IMG/VR virus record: IMGVR_UViG_3300037502_002650
Span: 1-26,677 of that record
Direction: 5' to 3' (one strand)
Source: a virus
Length of the DNA: 26,677 nt
Shown piece by piece: positions 8,518-14,457 of the stretch; positions within the stretch are counted from its first letter, which is position 1, and every line of letters begins with the position of its first letter. Position numbers and translations under genes: made by a program. Below the pieces are notes generated by a model that was given only the letters and a program-made list of their open reading frames with translations, was not told the origin of the DNA and made no database searches.

Positions 8518-8715
8518 ATGGACCTCACACGCTGGAAATCCATCCTCGTGCCACGAGAGATGTACCTCGAAGTCAAGGAAATGGCCTCCAAAAACGGAAG
8601 GACCATCTCCGGGCAACTGCGCGTCATGCACGATGCCTACAAAGCCAAAACCAAGTGGCGCGCAACGGCTTCGACATCCAAGGCCAGCGAAGATTCTTCG
8701 TCAGATATGCGCTGA
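8518..8715 (+). CDS. Small ribbon-helix-helix-like protein
   Basis: A 65-residue protein starting with MDLTRWKSILVPREMYLEVK. A short beta-like segment (SILVPREMY) followed by two predicted helices (EVKEMASKNG, then TISGQLRVMHDAYKA) fits the Arc/CopG ribbon-helix-helix layout, in which dimers bind DNA through the beta strand. The C-terminal 20 residues are Ser/Thr-rich and probably disordered. It follows a promoter bordered by an inverted repeat, as expected for a self-regulating repressor. The fold is inferred by eye; no function is proven. Confidence 0.6.
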   Translation: MDLTRWKSILVPREMYLEVKEMASKNGRTISGQLRVMHDAYKAKTKWRATASTSKASEDSSSDMR

Positions 8716-8721
8716 AGCGCA

Positions 8722-8750
8722 TTGACAACGGCCCGCGGGCCTGCTACATC
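8722..8750 (+). promoter_or_regulatory. Strong alphaproteobacterial-type sigma-70 promoter candidate
   Basis: TTGACAA (8722-8728) is separated by 14 bp from GCTACATC (8743-8750), which matches the published alphaproteobacterial consensus TTGACGS-N10-14-GCTANAWC at every position of the -10 half. In E. coli terms it is TTGACA, 17 bp, TACATC. No protein start follows on this strand before 9173; a structured transcript does. Confidence 0.65.
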
Positions 8751-8756
8751 AGCGTC

Positions 8757-8830
8757 GTGTCTTGGTAGGGCACTCCAGTCAGCCCCGGGCGAAAGTCCGG
8801 GGCTGATACGTTCCAAGCCCTGCCCGAAGC
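8757..8830 (+). ncRNA. Candidate structured small RNA
   Basis: Downstream of the promoter at 8722, GGTAGGGC (8764-8771) can pair with GCCCTGCC (8817-8824; one G-U pair), enclosing a perfect 9-bp stem CAGCCCCGG (8780-8788) with CCGGGGCTG (8797-8805) and an 8-base loop. There is no open frame with a start here. No T-rich terminator is visible, so the 3' end is uncertain; the transcript could continue into antisense RNA for the minus-strand gene 8832-9104. Segments such as TTGGTAGGGCAC recall a tRNA D-arm, but no cloverleaf forms. Confidence 0.4.
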
Positions 8831-8831
8831 C

Positions 8832-9104
8832 TCAATGCAGCCGGTTCGAATCCCGAGCACGCTTCGAGTCCAAAAAATCCTCCGCATTGTTCAAGCACGA
8901 AGCTATCAACTCACGGCCCGCGGCCCGCGACACGCTCCGACCCAGAACCTGCATCGCCATGTACGTCAAACCCGCCGTCAAAACGGCGCCCATGTTCAAC
9001 TTGTTCATCTCACACCAGCCAACCAACCCCTCCAAAAGCTCCACACACTCGTCAGCATCCCGGCGCATCCGATCCACCGAACGAGATTTCATCTTTTTCC
9101 CCAT
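8832..9104 (-). CDS. Small helical protein of unknown function, only complete minus-strand gene
   Basis: A 90-residue protein from ATG at 9104 (minus), with CAAGAGGT upstream as ribosome binding site. It begins with a basic stretch (MGKKMKSRSVDRMRRD) followed by mostly helical sequence with three cysteines. Two TATGCGA elements 22 bp apart lie 20-48 bases upstream in the same orientation. A short basic protein transcribed against the rest from a region of control elements may be a regulator, but no known DNA-binding motif is clear. Its 3' end faces the candidate RNA at 8757-8830. Confidence 0.65.
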   Translation of the reverse strand: MGKKMKSRSVDRMRRDADECVELLEGLVGWCEMNKLNMGAVLTAGLTYMAMQVLGRSVSRAAGRELIASCLNNAEDFLDSKRARDSNRLH

Positions 9105-9122
9105 CGTGACCTCTTGACAATA

Positions 9123-9151
9123 TCGCATACTTGGACCAGTCTGTTCGCATA
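9123..9151 (-). promoter_or_regulatory. Tandem pair of TATGCGA elements
   Basis: On the minus strand TATGCGA occurs at 9151-9145 and 9129-9123, 22 bp apart (about two helical turns), upstream of the minus gene starting at 9104 and opposite the plus gene at 9173. On the plus strand TTGACA at 9114-9119 abuts the pair. The element recurs in other intergenic regions of the window. Confidence 0.5.
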
Positions 9152-9172
9152 ACGTATCACGGATCACGGGCC

Positions 9173-9352
9173 ATGTCAGACAAGATTATTACCTGCCCAG
9201 AGTGCAACGGGCGCGGCGAAGTCGAGTACGAAGTCGCCGTCCCCATGGGGTTCTCTAACCCATACGGATACCTGACAACGAAGTGGGACACCTGCGATCA
9301 GTGCAACGGACGCGGGGAAATCGAGGTGGATGATGACGCAGACGACGAGTGA
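9173..9352 (+). CDS. Small DnaJ-type zinc-finger protein
   Basis: A 59-residue protein with two CxxCxGxG knuckles, CPECNGRG (about residues 8-15) and CDQCNGRG (about 43-50), and an acidic C-terminus (EVDDDADDE). Two such motifs together bind one zinc ion in the DnaJ cysteine-rich domain. Small phage proteins with this layout are common and usually uncharacterised. The ATG at 9173 is chosen, though its ribosome binding site is weak (CGGG); in-frame TTG at 9131 lies within the control elements. It is the first gene of the small-gene array. Confidence 0.75.
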   Translation: MSDKIITCPECNGRGEVEYEVAVPMGFSNPYGYLTTKWDTCDQCNGRGEIEVDDDADDE

Positions 9353-9509
9353 GCTTTCGTGGTTGCGGACGAAGGTTACCAAACAGCGCAACGAGATCGC
9401 GCGCCTACAGCAAGTCGTAGCGCGACTAGCGACGGAGAAGGCAGAACTGCTTCTGGACGTGAAGATGTATAAAACAGAACTGGAGAAGCATGATGGCAAA
9501 GTGGGCTGA
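9333..9509 (+). CDS. 58-residue coiled-coil protein
   Basis: ATG at 9333 has GAGGTGG just upstream and the gene overlaps its left neighbour by 20 bases and its right neighbour by 20. The product (MTQTTSELSWLRTKVTKQRN onward) has a continuous heptad-like pattern from about residue 8 to 55, rich in Leu, Lys, Glu and Arg. No membrane segment is seen. Function unknown; it may be a partner or scaffold for another small phage protein. Confidence 0.6.
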   Translation: MTQTTSELSWLRTKVTKQRNEIARLQQVVARLATEKAELLLDVKMYKTELEKHDGKVG

Positions 9510-9684
9510 ACCGAACATCAAAGACCTGTTCGCCACGCTGAACCGCATCGAGCGGGTGGCTGAACTGATCGCCAACGACAGGACGGCGGGCGCATACTGG
9601 AATGTCGAGCGTGCCAACGAGATCAAAAGCCTCGCGCAAATCGCAGCGCGCATCGTGCAGGAGCCGTTGGACAATGGGAAGTAA
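9490..9684 (+). CDS. 64-residue hypothetical protein
   Basis: Starts at ATG 9490 or the adjacent ATG 9493, with GGAG upstream, overlapping the coiled-coil gene. The sequence (MAKWAEPNIKDLFATLNRIE, then ERANEIKSLAQIAARIV) is largely helical with no cysteine or membrane segment. It sits in an array of overlapping small genes and is followed by another overlapping gene. No family is recognised. Confidence 0.65.
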   Translation: MMAKWAEPNIKDLFATLNRIERVAELIANDRTAGAYWNVERANEIKSLAQIAARIVQEPLDNGK

Positions 9685-9844
9685 GTGGATGGCGACGTAT
9701 GAAGAGCCGCTGCCCAAGTGGCTGGAAGAGGAACTGCGGCAGCAGGGTGTTAGGCCGCTGCCTAACCAGTCGAAACCAGACAAACGAGACCCAAGCGAAG
9801 TGAGCAAGCCCGCGTATAGGAGGGGAGAGGAATGTCCGTTCTGA
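9674..9844 (+). CDS. 56-residue acidic/basic hypothetical protein
   Basis: ATG 9674 (AGGAG eleven bases upstream) is preferred; ATG 9689 is an alternative. The product contains YEEPLPKWLEEELRQQG, a short amphipathic helix, then a charged tail ending RRGEECPF. It overlaps the genes on both sides. The two in-frame starts and lack of homology by eye leave its function open. Confidence 0.55.
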   Translation: MGSKWMATYEEPLPKWLEEELRQQGVRPLPNQSKPDKRDPSEVSKPAYRRGEECPF

Positions 9845-10098
9845 GTGTGACGATCCTGACTGTCGGCCTATCCACAGGTTGGCAAGGCTATGTCGGCGTG
9901 TATGCCGAGATGGATCACTGCCGTGCGGTGCAGGCGATCATCGCCCATGAGGAGCCCGGCGCGGTGATTGTGTGCGAGACGCACAGGTTGCATGAGCCTG
10001 TGCCGATCCCGCCGCCGAGGCCACCGGGGCTGCGGGTGGTGCGTGAGCCGGTGCCGATCCCGCCGATGAGGCCGAGCGATCTGGGGGTGAGCCAATGA
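9832..10098 (+). CDS. 88-residue protein with proline-rich repeated tail
   Basis: ATG 9832 follows a strong site AGGAGGGGAGAGGA. The N-terminus (MSVLSVTILTVGLSTGW) is hydrophobic and could be a weak export or membrane segment. Residues about 54-85 contain two copies of an EPVPIPP-[PM]-RP motif. A closely similar motif (REPVPVPPPRP) recurs in the large repetitive protein at 20203 with different codons. Two cysteines (residues about 29 and 48) might form a disulphide if exported. Function unknown. Confidence 0.6.
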   Translation: MSVLSVTILTVGLSTGWQGYVGVYAEMDHCRAVQAIIAHEEPGAVIVCETHRLHEPVPIPPPRPPGLRVVREPVPIPPMRPSDLGVSQ

Positions 10099-10289
10099 AG
10101 GAAGGAACGATCCGCGTGGTCGAGTGGCTGCTCGACTACGACGCTGGGCCGCTGATTATGCCCAGCAACTTTCGGTATCGGTTTGATCAGTATCTCGGAG
10201 GTCAGTGGGTCGAGGTGCCTGTGCTGCATCTCGACCGGGATGGGAACCTGAAAGAGGGGCGGCTTTACCCGATGGAGGCGAGACAATGA
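10095..10289 (+). CDS. 64-residue hypothetical protein
   Basis: Starts ATGA over the stop of the gene before and ends four bases into the next. The product (MKEGTIRVVEWLLDYDAGPL, later YRFDQYLGGQWVEVPVLHLD) is predicted mainly beta, with aromatic residues and no cysteine. It reads as a compact soluble domain. No family recognised. Confidence 0.6.
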   Translation: MKEGTIRVVEWLLDYDAGPLIMPSNFRYRFDQYLGGQWVEVPVLHLDRDGNLKEGRLYPMEARQ

Positions 10290-10537
10290 CACCGGCACAC
10301 AAGCAAGAGATCGAGCGCGTGAAGGAGCAGGCTATGCGGGCCTTCGGCCATGTCGATGGAGTAAGCATGGAGGACGCGCTGGCAACGATGGTGCTGATGC
10401 TTGAGCATCATACTGCCGAGCGCAACGAGGCTCTCGATCTCAACACCAGACGAGCCAACCAGCTAGCGCAGGCTTGGCGCGCTGCTGACGACGCCGAGAA
10501 AAGAGCGATTGAACTTTTGCAGGGGATGAAGGGATGA
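10286..10537 (+). CDS. 83-residue helical hypothetical protein
   Basis: ATG at 10286 overlaps the preceding stop (ATGA) and is preceded by GGAGGCGAGA. The sequence is almost wholly helical and charged (HKQEIERVKEQAMRAFG, later RANQLAQAWRAADDAEKRAI), consistent with a coiled coil or helical bundle. It ends ATGA into the next tiny gene. Function unknown. Confidence 0.6.
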   Translation: MTPAHKQEIERVKEQAMRAFGHVDGVSMEDALATMVLMLEHHTAERNEALDLNTRRANQLAQAWRAADDAEKRAIELLQGMKG

Positions 10538-10614
10538 CCGAGGCGCAAGTAGAGCGGGCCGTGATCGAGGCGTTCAAGGTGGTCTTTCGGAAGATGAAGG
10601 AGGGAAAGCTGTGA
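10534..10614 (+). CDS. 26-residue mini-protein
   Basis: A very short frame, MTEAQVERAVIEAFKVVFRK plus MKEGKL, starting ATGA over the previous stop and ending GTGA into the next start, with GGGATG context at the start. It forms one amphipathic helix. The perfect overlap on both ends supports translation, but a frame this short could also be only a coupling device between neighbours. Confidence 0.45.
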   Translation: MTEAQVERAVIEAFKVVFRKMKEGKL

Positions 10615-10754
10615 GTAAAGATATTGAAGAGGCACAGCGTCTCGCCAAGTTGCTCGGGTTTCCGTCCGGGCCCGACGCTTACTTCTACATCAAGTTGTTC
10701 GAGATGCTGCTCGACATGAAGGCGCGGCTTGAGAAGCTGGAGGGGAAGCTGTGA
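10611..10754 (+). CDS. 47-residue hypothetical protein (GTG start)
   Basis: GTG at 10611 overlaps the previous stop, with GGAGGGAAA upstream. The product (SKDIEEAQRLAKLLGFPSGP, then YIKLFEMLLDMKARLEKLEGKL) is two amphipathic helices joined by a Gly-Pro turn. The end GGGGAAGCTGTGA repeats the same coupling arrangement seen at its start, so ribosome binding site and junction look duplicated from gene to gene. Function unknown. Confidence 0.55.
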   Translation: MSKDIEEAQRLAKLLGFPSGPDAYFYIKLFEMLLDMKARLEKLEGKL

Positions 10755-11089
10755 GAGACAAGCACGCACATATGAGAGAGATGGCGCGCGACCTGATCCG
10801 TGACAGCGCGATTGAGGACGCCATCGCGCAGAGGATCGCGCAGATCGTCGAGTTCATCCACGAAGACCGCATCAAGCCGCTGGAGGCCAAGCTGGCGAAG
10901 GCGGTGGAGGCTTTGGAAGGTGTCCTCGGGGCATGTGACGAAGGACGCATGATACCGCGCCCCGGACACGGTGCAGGTGGCATGACCATTGAGGCTAACG
11001 TCAAAGGCAGCATCTACACTGGCGTCCCGGCTTGGCCCATCGAAGAAGCCCGCACCGCCCTCGCAGAACTGAAGGGAGACAAGACATGA
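10751..11089 (+). CDS. 112-residue hypothetical protein (GTG start)
   Basis: GTG 10751 lies over the preceding stop after AGGGGAAG. The N-terminal 65 residues are helical (RDLIRDSAIEDAIAQRIAQ), and the C-terminal part is looser with Gly/Pro (RPGHGAGGMTIEANVKG). It ends ATGA into the next gene. No domain is recognised. Confidence 0.6.
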   Translation: MRDKHAHMREMARDLIRDSAIEDAIAQRIAQIVEFIHEDRIKPLEAKLAKAVEALEGVLGACDEGRMIPRPGHGAGGMTIEANVKGSIYTGVPAWPIEEARTALAELKGDKT

Positions 11090-11406
11090 CCGACGACCTC
11101 GAGCGCGAGATCCAAGAACTGCGGCAGCAAGCCACGTTCTGGCAGGAGCGCGCCGAATACTGGCGTGACCTGTGGAGCAGGGCCGCGAACCGGCTGCTGC
11201 AAGTGGACCCGGAGTTGTCCGGGCCGATGACGACCAAGGCTGAAGAGATCAGGAAGATCACGCAGGCGTTGAAGAACCAGCCCGCGACTCCCGCCCGGAG
11301 TCAAACCCTTGGAAGGATGTGTGATGGCCGAGGGCCACTACCTGACCGAGGACAGCGACCCACGCATCGTCATCACAATGGACCAGCATGTGTTCGACGC
11401 GGTTAA
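11086..11406 (+). CDS. Coiled-coil hypothetical protein with overlapping, low-quality C-terminus
   Basis: ATG 11086 overlaps the previous stop. Residues 2-65 look like a normal coiled-coil protein (DLEREIQELRQQATFWQERA). From about residue 72 the sequence becomes Arg/Pro/His-rich, and the last 83 bases overlap the start of the gene at 11324 in another frame, where the neighbour looks the more natural protein. A frameshift or an earlier true end near 11300 is possible. Function unknown. Confidence 0.5.
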   Translation: MTDDLEREIQELRQQATFWQERAEYWRDLWSRAANRLLQVDPELSGPMTTKAEEIRKITQALKNQPATPARSQTLGRMCDGRGPLPDRGQRPTHRHHNGPACVRRG

Positions 11407-11518
11407 CAGACACGCCCTCCTCGTCAACCAGACCTTCTCAAATGTAGCCCGTGAGCTACTGCGCTGCGCCGTCGAAGACGGCAAACTCGATGAATACTAT
11501 CCAAGGAGCAACCGATGA
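11324..11518 (+). CDS. Small ribbon-helix-helix-like protein
   Basis: A 64-residue protein from ATG 11324, preceded by GGAAGGA. The segment IVITMDQHVFDAVNRHALLV followed by FSNVARELLRCAVEDGKL fits a beta strand plus two helices of the Arc/CopG class of DNA-binding dimers. It ends with ATGA into the winged-helix gene, so two probable DNA-binding proteins are translated together. Fold inferred by eye. Confidence 0.6.
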   Translation: MAEGHYLTEDSDPRIVITMDQHVFDAVNRHALLVNQTFSNVARELLRCAVEDGKLDEYYPRSNR

Positions 11519-12126
11519 TCCTGATCCCCGCCTACAACCTCAACGCCAAACTCGCCACAAAATACGAAGCCCAAATCGCCGCCGCTATCCACAGACATAG
11601 AGCCGAAGAACTCGAAGCACTCAAAATAGACCACGGACCACGGACCTTGACCGCTAACCCGCAACGCCGACAAGCACCGCGGGACATAGACGACGCCGCC
11701 CCGCGCACCCCGTCAGCGCGCCTAGGAAGGCCGTGGGCAGGCAGGGAAGGGATTCAGGCACCAACCCAGCCGAATGCCGGGGATGGGCCCCAGCGGGGCG
11801 CAGAGGGCGGCGCAGGGATGGGGGCCGACCCGGGGCCAGACCTCATCATCAAAGCAGCCTACGCACGATACCAACCCGGAGGGACAAACCCCACAGACGA
11901 ACTCATCATGAAAATCCTGACAGCATACCCAACAGGACTCGCCATCGTCGATATCGCACACAAACTCTCCATCTCCAGACAAGCAACTAAAGGCGCACTC
12001 GATAGACTCACCCGAAAAGCCCTCGTCAAACCCATCCCAGTCAAGGAAATCCCATACTCACAACGACAGTCCTATGGCGCGTCACTCAAAGCAGTGTGGG
12101 TCGTCAGAAAGGATGGGGCGAGGTGA
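11515..12126 (+). CDS. Winged-helix DNA-binding protein with disordered middle
   Basis: A 203-residue protein from ATG 11515 (CCAAGGAGC upstream). Residues about 1-42 are helical, 43-105 are Pro/Gly/Ala/Arg-rich and probably disordered, and about 122-200 form a likely winged helix: TDELIMKILTAYPTGLAIVD, then ISRQATKGALDRLTRKALVK as recognition helix and wing. This resembles MarR- or IclR-type HTH units and suggests a transcription regulator. It ends the small-gene array, just before the AT-rich leader. The repressed target is unknown. Confidence 0.65.
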   Translation: MILIPAYNLNAKLATKYEAQIAAAIHRHRAEELEALKIDHGPRTLTANPQRRQAPRDIDDAAPRTPSARLGRPWAGREGIQAPTQPNAGDGPQRGAEGGAGMGADPGPDLIIKAAYARYQPGGTNPTDELIMKILTAYPTGLAIVDIAHKLSISRQATKGALDRLTRKALVKPIPVKEIPYSQRQSYGASLKAVWVVRKDGAR

Positions 12127-12500
12127 AAGGGGGGTGGGACGCGGTTCGCGGATCACGGCCTTGTATATATATGGAGCCAAACTCTAACGAGGTGAATGAA
12201 ATGAAAATGACCGTAACCGATGTTTTTCCGTTAACCACCCCTGTTTTTCCCTTTATATATATGGGGTTAGTAGTTTCACTAAGTAGCTAAGTGATGTTTT
12301 TGAAATATGTAACCGATGTATCCCCTCCCGAAGGGGGCCGGGAAGGCCGGGGAAGGCCGTCCAAGGGGGCCGCGGGGCAAAAATCGAAAAGTGCCTTAAG
12401 GGGGTTCAAAAAAATTTTCGAGCCTCTCGGATTTTCCAGCCATATATACATAGAGCCTTTTGGAACCTTCCAGCCGTATGCGATAAGCGGGGACAAGACC
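12127..12500. promoter_or_regulatory. AT-rich leader with repeats before the small terminase gene
   Basis: This 374-base gap holds direct repeats: TATATATATGG at 12164-12174 and 12254-12264, an inverted TATATATGG near 12440-12448, GTAACCGATGT at 12213-12223 and 12309-12319, TTCCAGCC twice (about 12434 and 12468), and TATGCGA at 12477-12483, 18 bases before the terS start. Its GC content swings from G-rich (12323-12380) to A/T-rich. It may be a control region or an origin of replication; neither is proven. It also holds one tiny frame at 12171-12290. Confidence 0.45.
12171..12290 (+). CDS. Possible 39-residue mini-protein (doubtful)
   Basis: A frame from ATG 12171, with a second start at ATG 12201 preceded by GAGGTG. 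It would encode EPNSNEVNEMKMTVTDVFPL and a hydrophobic tail ending YMGLVVSLSS, which could insert in the membrane. The tail is encoded by the repeated TATATATATGG element, so the frame may be accidental. Translation would have to be shown directly. Confidence 0.25.
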   Translation: MEPNSNEVNEMKMTVTDVFPLTTPVFPFIYMGLVVSLSS

Positions 12501-13136
12501 ATGAGCGATGAAGTCGAGAAGCAAGTGCAGCTTGCCTTGAAGATCCAGAAACGCGACTCAAGCGTTGCCTACCGGGCCAAAAGGCCCAAAGACATGCCAA
12601 TGGCCCCTGTGACGAAGGCCCTGACCAGAAAGCAGGAGCTTTTCGTCAAGGAGATTGTGTCGAAGGACGGGCAGATCACGGCCCGACAGGCCGCGATCAA
12701 CGCAGGCTTTGCCCCCGCCTCGGCGCACCAATCCGCCCACAGGATGATGAATCCTCGTCTGTATCCCAACATCGCCAAGAAGATTCGGGAATATCGGTCT
12801 GAGCTCGATGAGATGTATGGAATCACCTTCGAGCGGCACCTGCGCGACTTGCAGATCATCCGCGACGAGGCGTTGGCGAATGGAAAGTATTCTGCCGCCG
12901 TGCAGGCCGAGGTCCGGCGCGGCATGGCGCACGGGAACATCTACGTCAGCAAATCTGAAATCCGGCACGGCAGCATCGACTCGATGAGCAAGGAAGAAGT
13001 GCTGCGGGCCATCCAAGAACTGGGAGGATCGGTGATTGACGTCACGCCAAACGAAAACCCCGGAAAGCAAACTCTGGGCGTCCCTCCGGCAGGCACTATC
13101 GAAGATGCCGACGCAGTGGACGACGACGAGGATTGA
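12501..13136 (+). CDS. Small terminase subunit (terS-like)
   Basis: A 211-residue protein from ATG 12501. LTRKQELFVKEIV and TARQAAINAGFAPASAHQSA (residues about 37-70) match the N-terminal helix-turn-helix of Terminase_2-type small subunits, which recognise the packaging site. A central helical region (RHLRDLQIIRDEALANGKYS) fits the oligomerisation part, and the C-terminus is acidic (DADAVDDDED). An in-frame extension back to 12291 passes through repeats and TATGCGA and is rejected. It is separated from the large subunit by 4.7 kb and overlaps the next gene by 101 bases. Confidence 0.8.
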   Translation: MSDEVEKQVQLALKIQKRDSSVAYRAKRPKDMPMAPVTKALTRKQELFVKEIVSKDGQITARQAAINAGFAPASAHQSAHRMMNPRLYPNIAKKIREYRSELDEMYGITFERHLRDLQIIRDEALANGKYSAAVQAEVRRGMAHGNIYVSKSEIRHGSIDSMSKEEVLRAIQELGGSVIDVTPNENPGKQTLGVPPAGTIEDADAVDDDED

Positions 13137-13461
13137 GACTTGGGCCATGCCGGGCGTCCCGGACGTCCTGCTCTGTGACGAAGCGGGCGGGTTCCACTTT
13201 CTGGAACTCAAGACGACCGGCACGAGGGCAGTCGCGCTGAGTCCCCATCAGGTCGCATGGTTGACCCGGCACGGGCACGCGAGCGTTTGGGTTCTGGTCG
13301 AGAGGTCGGCGGGCAAGGATCGTCCGAGGTCGCTCTATCTTTTCCACGGCCGCGACGCGGTCGCCCTGCGGATGGACGGGGTCGAAGCGGTCGAGCCTGT
13401 CGGCCTCTGGCAGTGGCCGCCGCCGTGGGAGGATGTTTTGGCCTTGACCTGTCGCAGGTGA
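13036..13461 (+). CDS. VRR-NUC-type (PD-(D/E)XK) nuclease
   Basis: A 141-residue protein. The sequence TESKLW-like N-terminus (PESKLWASLRQAL), then MPGVPDVLLC, then FHFLELKTT, is the VRR-NUC catalytic pattern, with Glu (residue 9), Asp (about 43), Glu and Lys (about 56 and 58). Members cut branched or looped DNA, often in repair or Holliday-junction processing. The start is TTG 13036, with GGGAGG eight bases upstream, so it overlaps terS by 101 bases in another frame; starting later would lose the first catalytic Glu. It could trim packaged or replicating DNA. The catalytic role is inferred. Confidence 0.75.
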   Translation: MTSRQTKTPESKLWASLRQALSKMPTQWTTTRIETWAMPGVPDVLLCDEAGGFHFLELKTTGTRAVALSPHQVAWLTRHGHASVWVLVERSAGKDRPRSLYLFHGRDAVALRMDGVEAVEPVGLWQWPPPWEDVLALTCRR

Positions 13462-13514
13462 TCGCATACCTTCTGAGGGCCGCGATGGTGCGGTTGTGCT
13501 TTGGAGGACCTACC

Positions 13515-13709
13515 ATGAAATACTTTGTCACTTGGCAGTGTGACGACTGCGACACCGGGATGGCCTTTCTGACTGTCATCCCGTCCGATGACGAGCTGCC
13601 TTTAGATGCGATCATGCGCGAGGCGTTTAACGCCGAGGACGTCGCGCCGGGCACTTCCTTCACCGTGTTCAGCATCCTGCGCGCCGAAGCCGCGCAGGTG
13701 ATCGTTTGA
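13515..13709 (+). CDS. 64-residue hypothetical protein
   Basis: ATG 13515 is preceded by GGAGGACCTACC, a translation start also found before 16663 and 16899 in near-identical form. The product (MKYFVTWQCDDCDTGMAFLT onward) has a CDDC pair and alternating hydrophobic residues suggesting a small alpha/beta fold. A reversed TATGCGA lies at 13462-13468 upstream. Function unknown. Confidence 0.65.
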   Translation: MKYFVTWQCDDCDTGMAFLTVIPSDDELPLDAIMREAFNAEDVAPGTSFTVFSILRAEAAQVIV

Positions 13710-13723
13710 GGGGAGGGCTCGGC

Positions 13724-13945
13724 ATGGCGCAGCGATCTTGGACAATTCAGACTCTGGAGGCTTCCCTGCCTGAAGCTCTGTCGTGGTGCAGGTCCGACTT
13801 TGAACGGGCGAACGTCCGCGCTCTTCACGGGATAGAAATTCGGCGGTTGGCAGGGGAAGCCCGGAAAACAAGAAGGCTGTTACCAAGGGAGGCCGAGATC
13901 GCGGCCGCATATGGTTTCCGAGCCGAACAAGAGGACGCCGCCTGA
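13724..13945 (+). CDS. 73-residue hypothetical protein
   Basis: ATG 13724 follows GAGGGGAGGG. The sequence (MAQRSWTIQTLEASLPEALS onward) is helical and rich in Arg, Glu and Ala, with EIRRLAGEARKTRRLL in the middle. It ends TGATG into the next gene, so they are coupled. No family recognised. Confidence 0.6.
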   Translation: MAQRSWTIQTLEASLPEALSWCRSDFERANVRALHGIEIRRLAGEARKTRRLLPREAEIAAAYGFRAEQEDAA

Positions 13946-14070
13946 TGTTCTTCCTGATCGACTGGATAGGCCGCCTGCTATACGGCCGCGAAGTGTGGGA
14001 CGATGTGTCCCGACGCCCCATGCCAAAGGCGCGGCGGGGTGGTTTTCGGAACGGCAACCGGAGGAGGTAA
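13945..14070 (+). CDS. 41-residue small basic protein
   Basis: ATG 13945 overlaps the previous stop. The product starts with a hydrophobic stretch (MFFLIDWIGRLLYG) and ends Arg-rich (KARRGGFRNGNRRR). The end codes for CGGAGGAGGTAA, which is also the ribosome binding site of the next gene, so the frame may exist partly to couple translation. A membrane- or DNA-associated role is possible. Function unknown. Confidence 0.5.
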   Translation: MFFLIDWIGRLLYGREVWDDVSRRPMPKARRGGFRNGNRRR

Positions 14071-14072
14071 GA

Positions 14073-14369
14073 ATGAACCAGCAAAGCCCGATTTACTGCC
14101 CGCCCATGCTCGACGAGCCGATGCGCCCGATTGTCAACCTCAACGGGTCGGCGCGGGCGCACTTGATCGAGGACCGCATCAGCGCCTTGGACGCGCTGCA
14201 CCTCTTGCAGGAGCGTCTCGGAATCTTGGTCCCCAACGGGCGCGACTATCCCGGACAGCCAGACACCTACCGGCGTGATTGCGCGGTCCACTTCGCGCGA
14301 CTGCACGCGGTGCGGCAGATCGAGCAGGCGCTAGAGGCCGAGGCGTCCGTCGTCGAGGCGGGCCGATAA
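14073..14369 (+). CDS. 98-residue hypothetical protein
   Basis: ATG 14073 has GGAGGAGGTAAGA upstream. Residues about 28-98 are mainly helical (EDRISALDALHLLQERLG, later FARLHAVRQIEQALEAEA), and the start carries a CPP motif. It is the last gene before the first conserved leader. No family recognised. Confidence 0.6.
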   Translation: MNQQSPIYCPPMLDEPMRPIVNLNGSARAHLIEDRISALDALHLLQERLGILVPNGRDYPGQPDTYRRDCAVHFARLHAVRQIEQALEAEASVVEAGR

Positions 14370-14384
14370 TTTCCGAAAAAACCG

Positions 14385-14457
14385 CTTGCACACTGTGCGA
14401 GGTTATGCGACAGAGGGGGCGGGGCAATCCCGCCCCTTCACTTTTGGAGCAAGTGAC
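14385..14457 (+). promoter_or_regulatory. Conserved leader 1: CTTGC, TATGCGA and GC hairpin before the DUF932-like gene
   Basis: CTTGCA at 14385-14390, TATGCGA at 14404-14410, and a perfect hairpin with arms GGGGCGGG (14416-14423) and CCCGCCCC (14429-14436) and loop GCAAT, then TTTTGGAG as ribosome binding site. The order, spacing and hairpin recur in leaders 2 and 3. It reads as a promoter or operator followed by an RNA stem that could affect translation. Confidence 0.6.

Noticed and set aside
8757-8870. tRNA gene
   Set aside because: TTGGTAGGGCAC and GGTTCGAATCC resemble tRNA D and T arms, but they are about 80 bases apart, the T stem pairs only three of five positions, and the second motif lies in the coding end of a minus-strand gene.
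12291-12500. N-terminal extension of the small terminase
   Set aside because: The frame is open, but it runs through repeats and TATGCGA and would add a low-complexity Gly/Arg/Lys segment; ATG 12501 fits family length.
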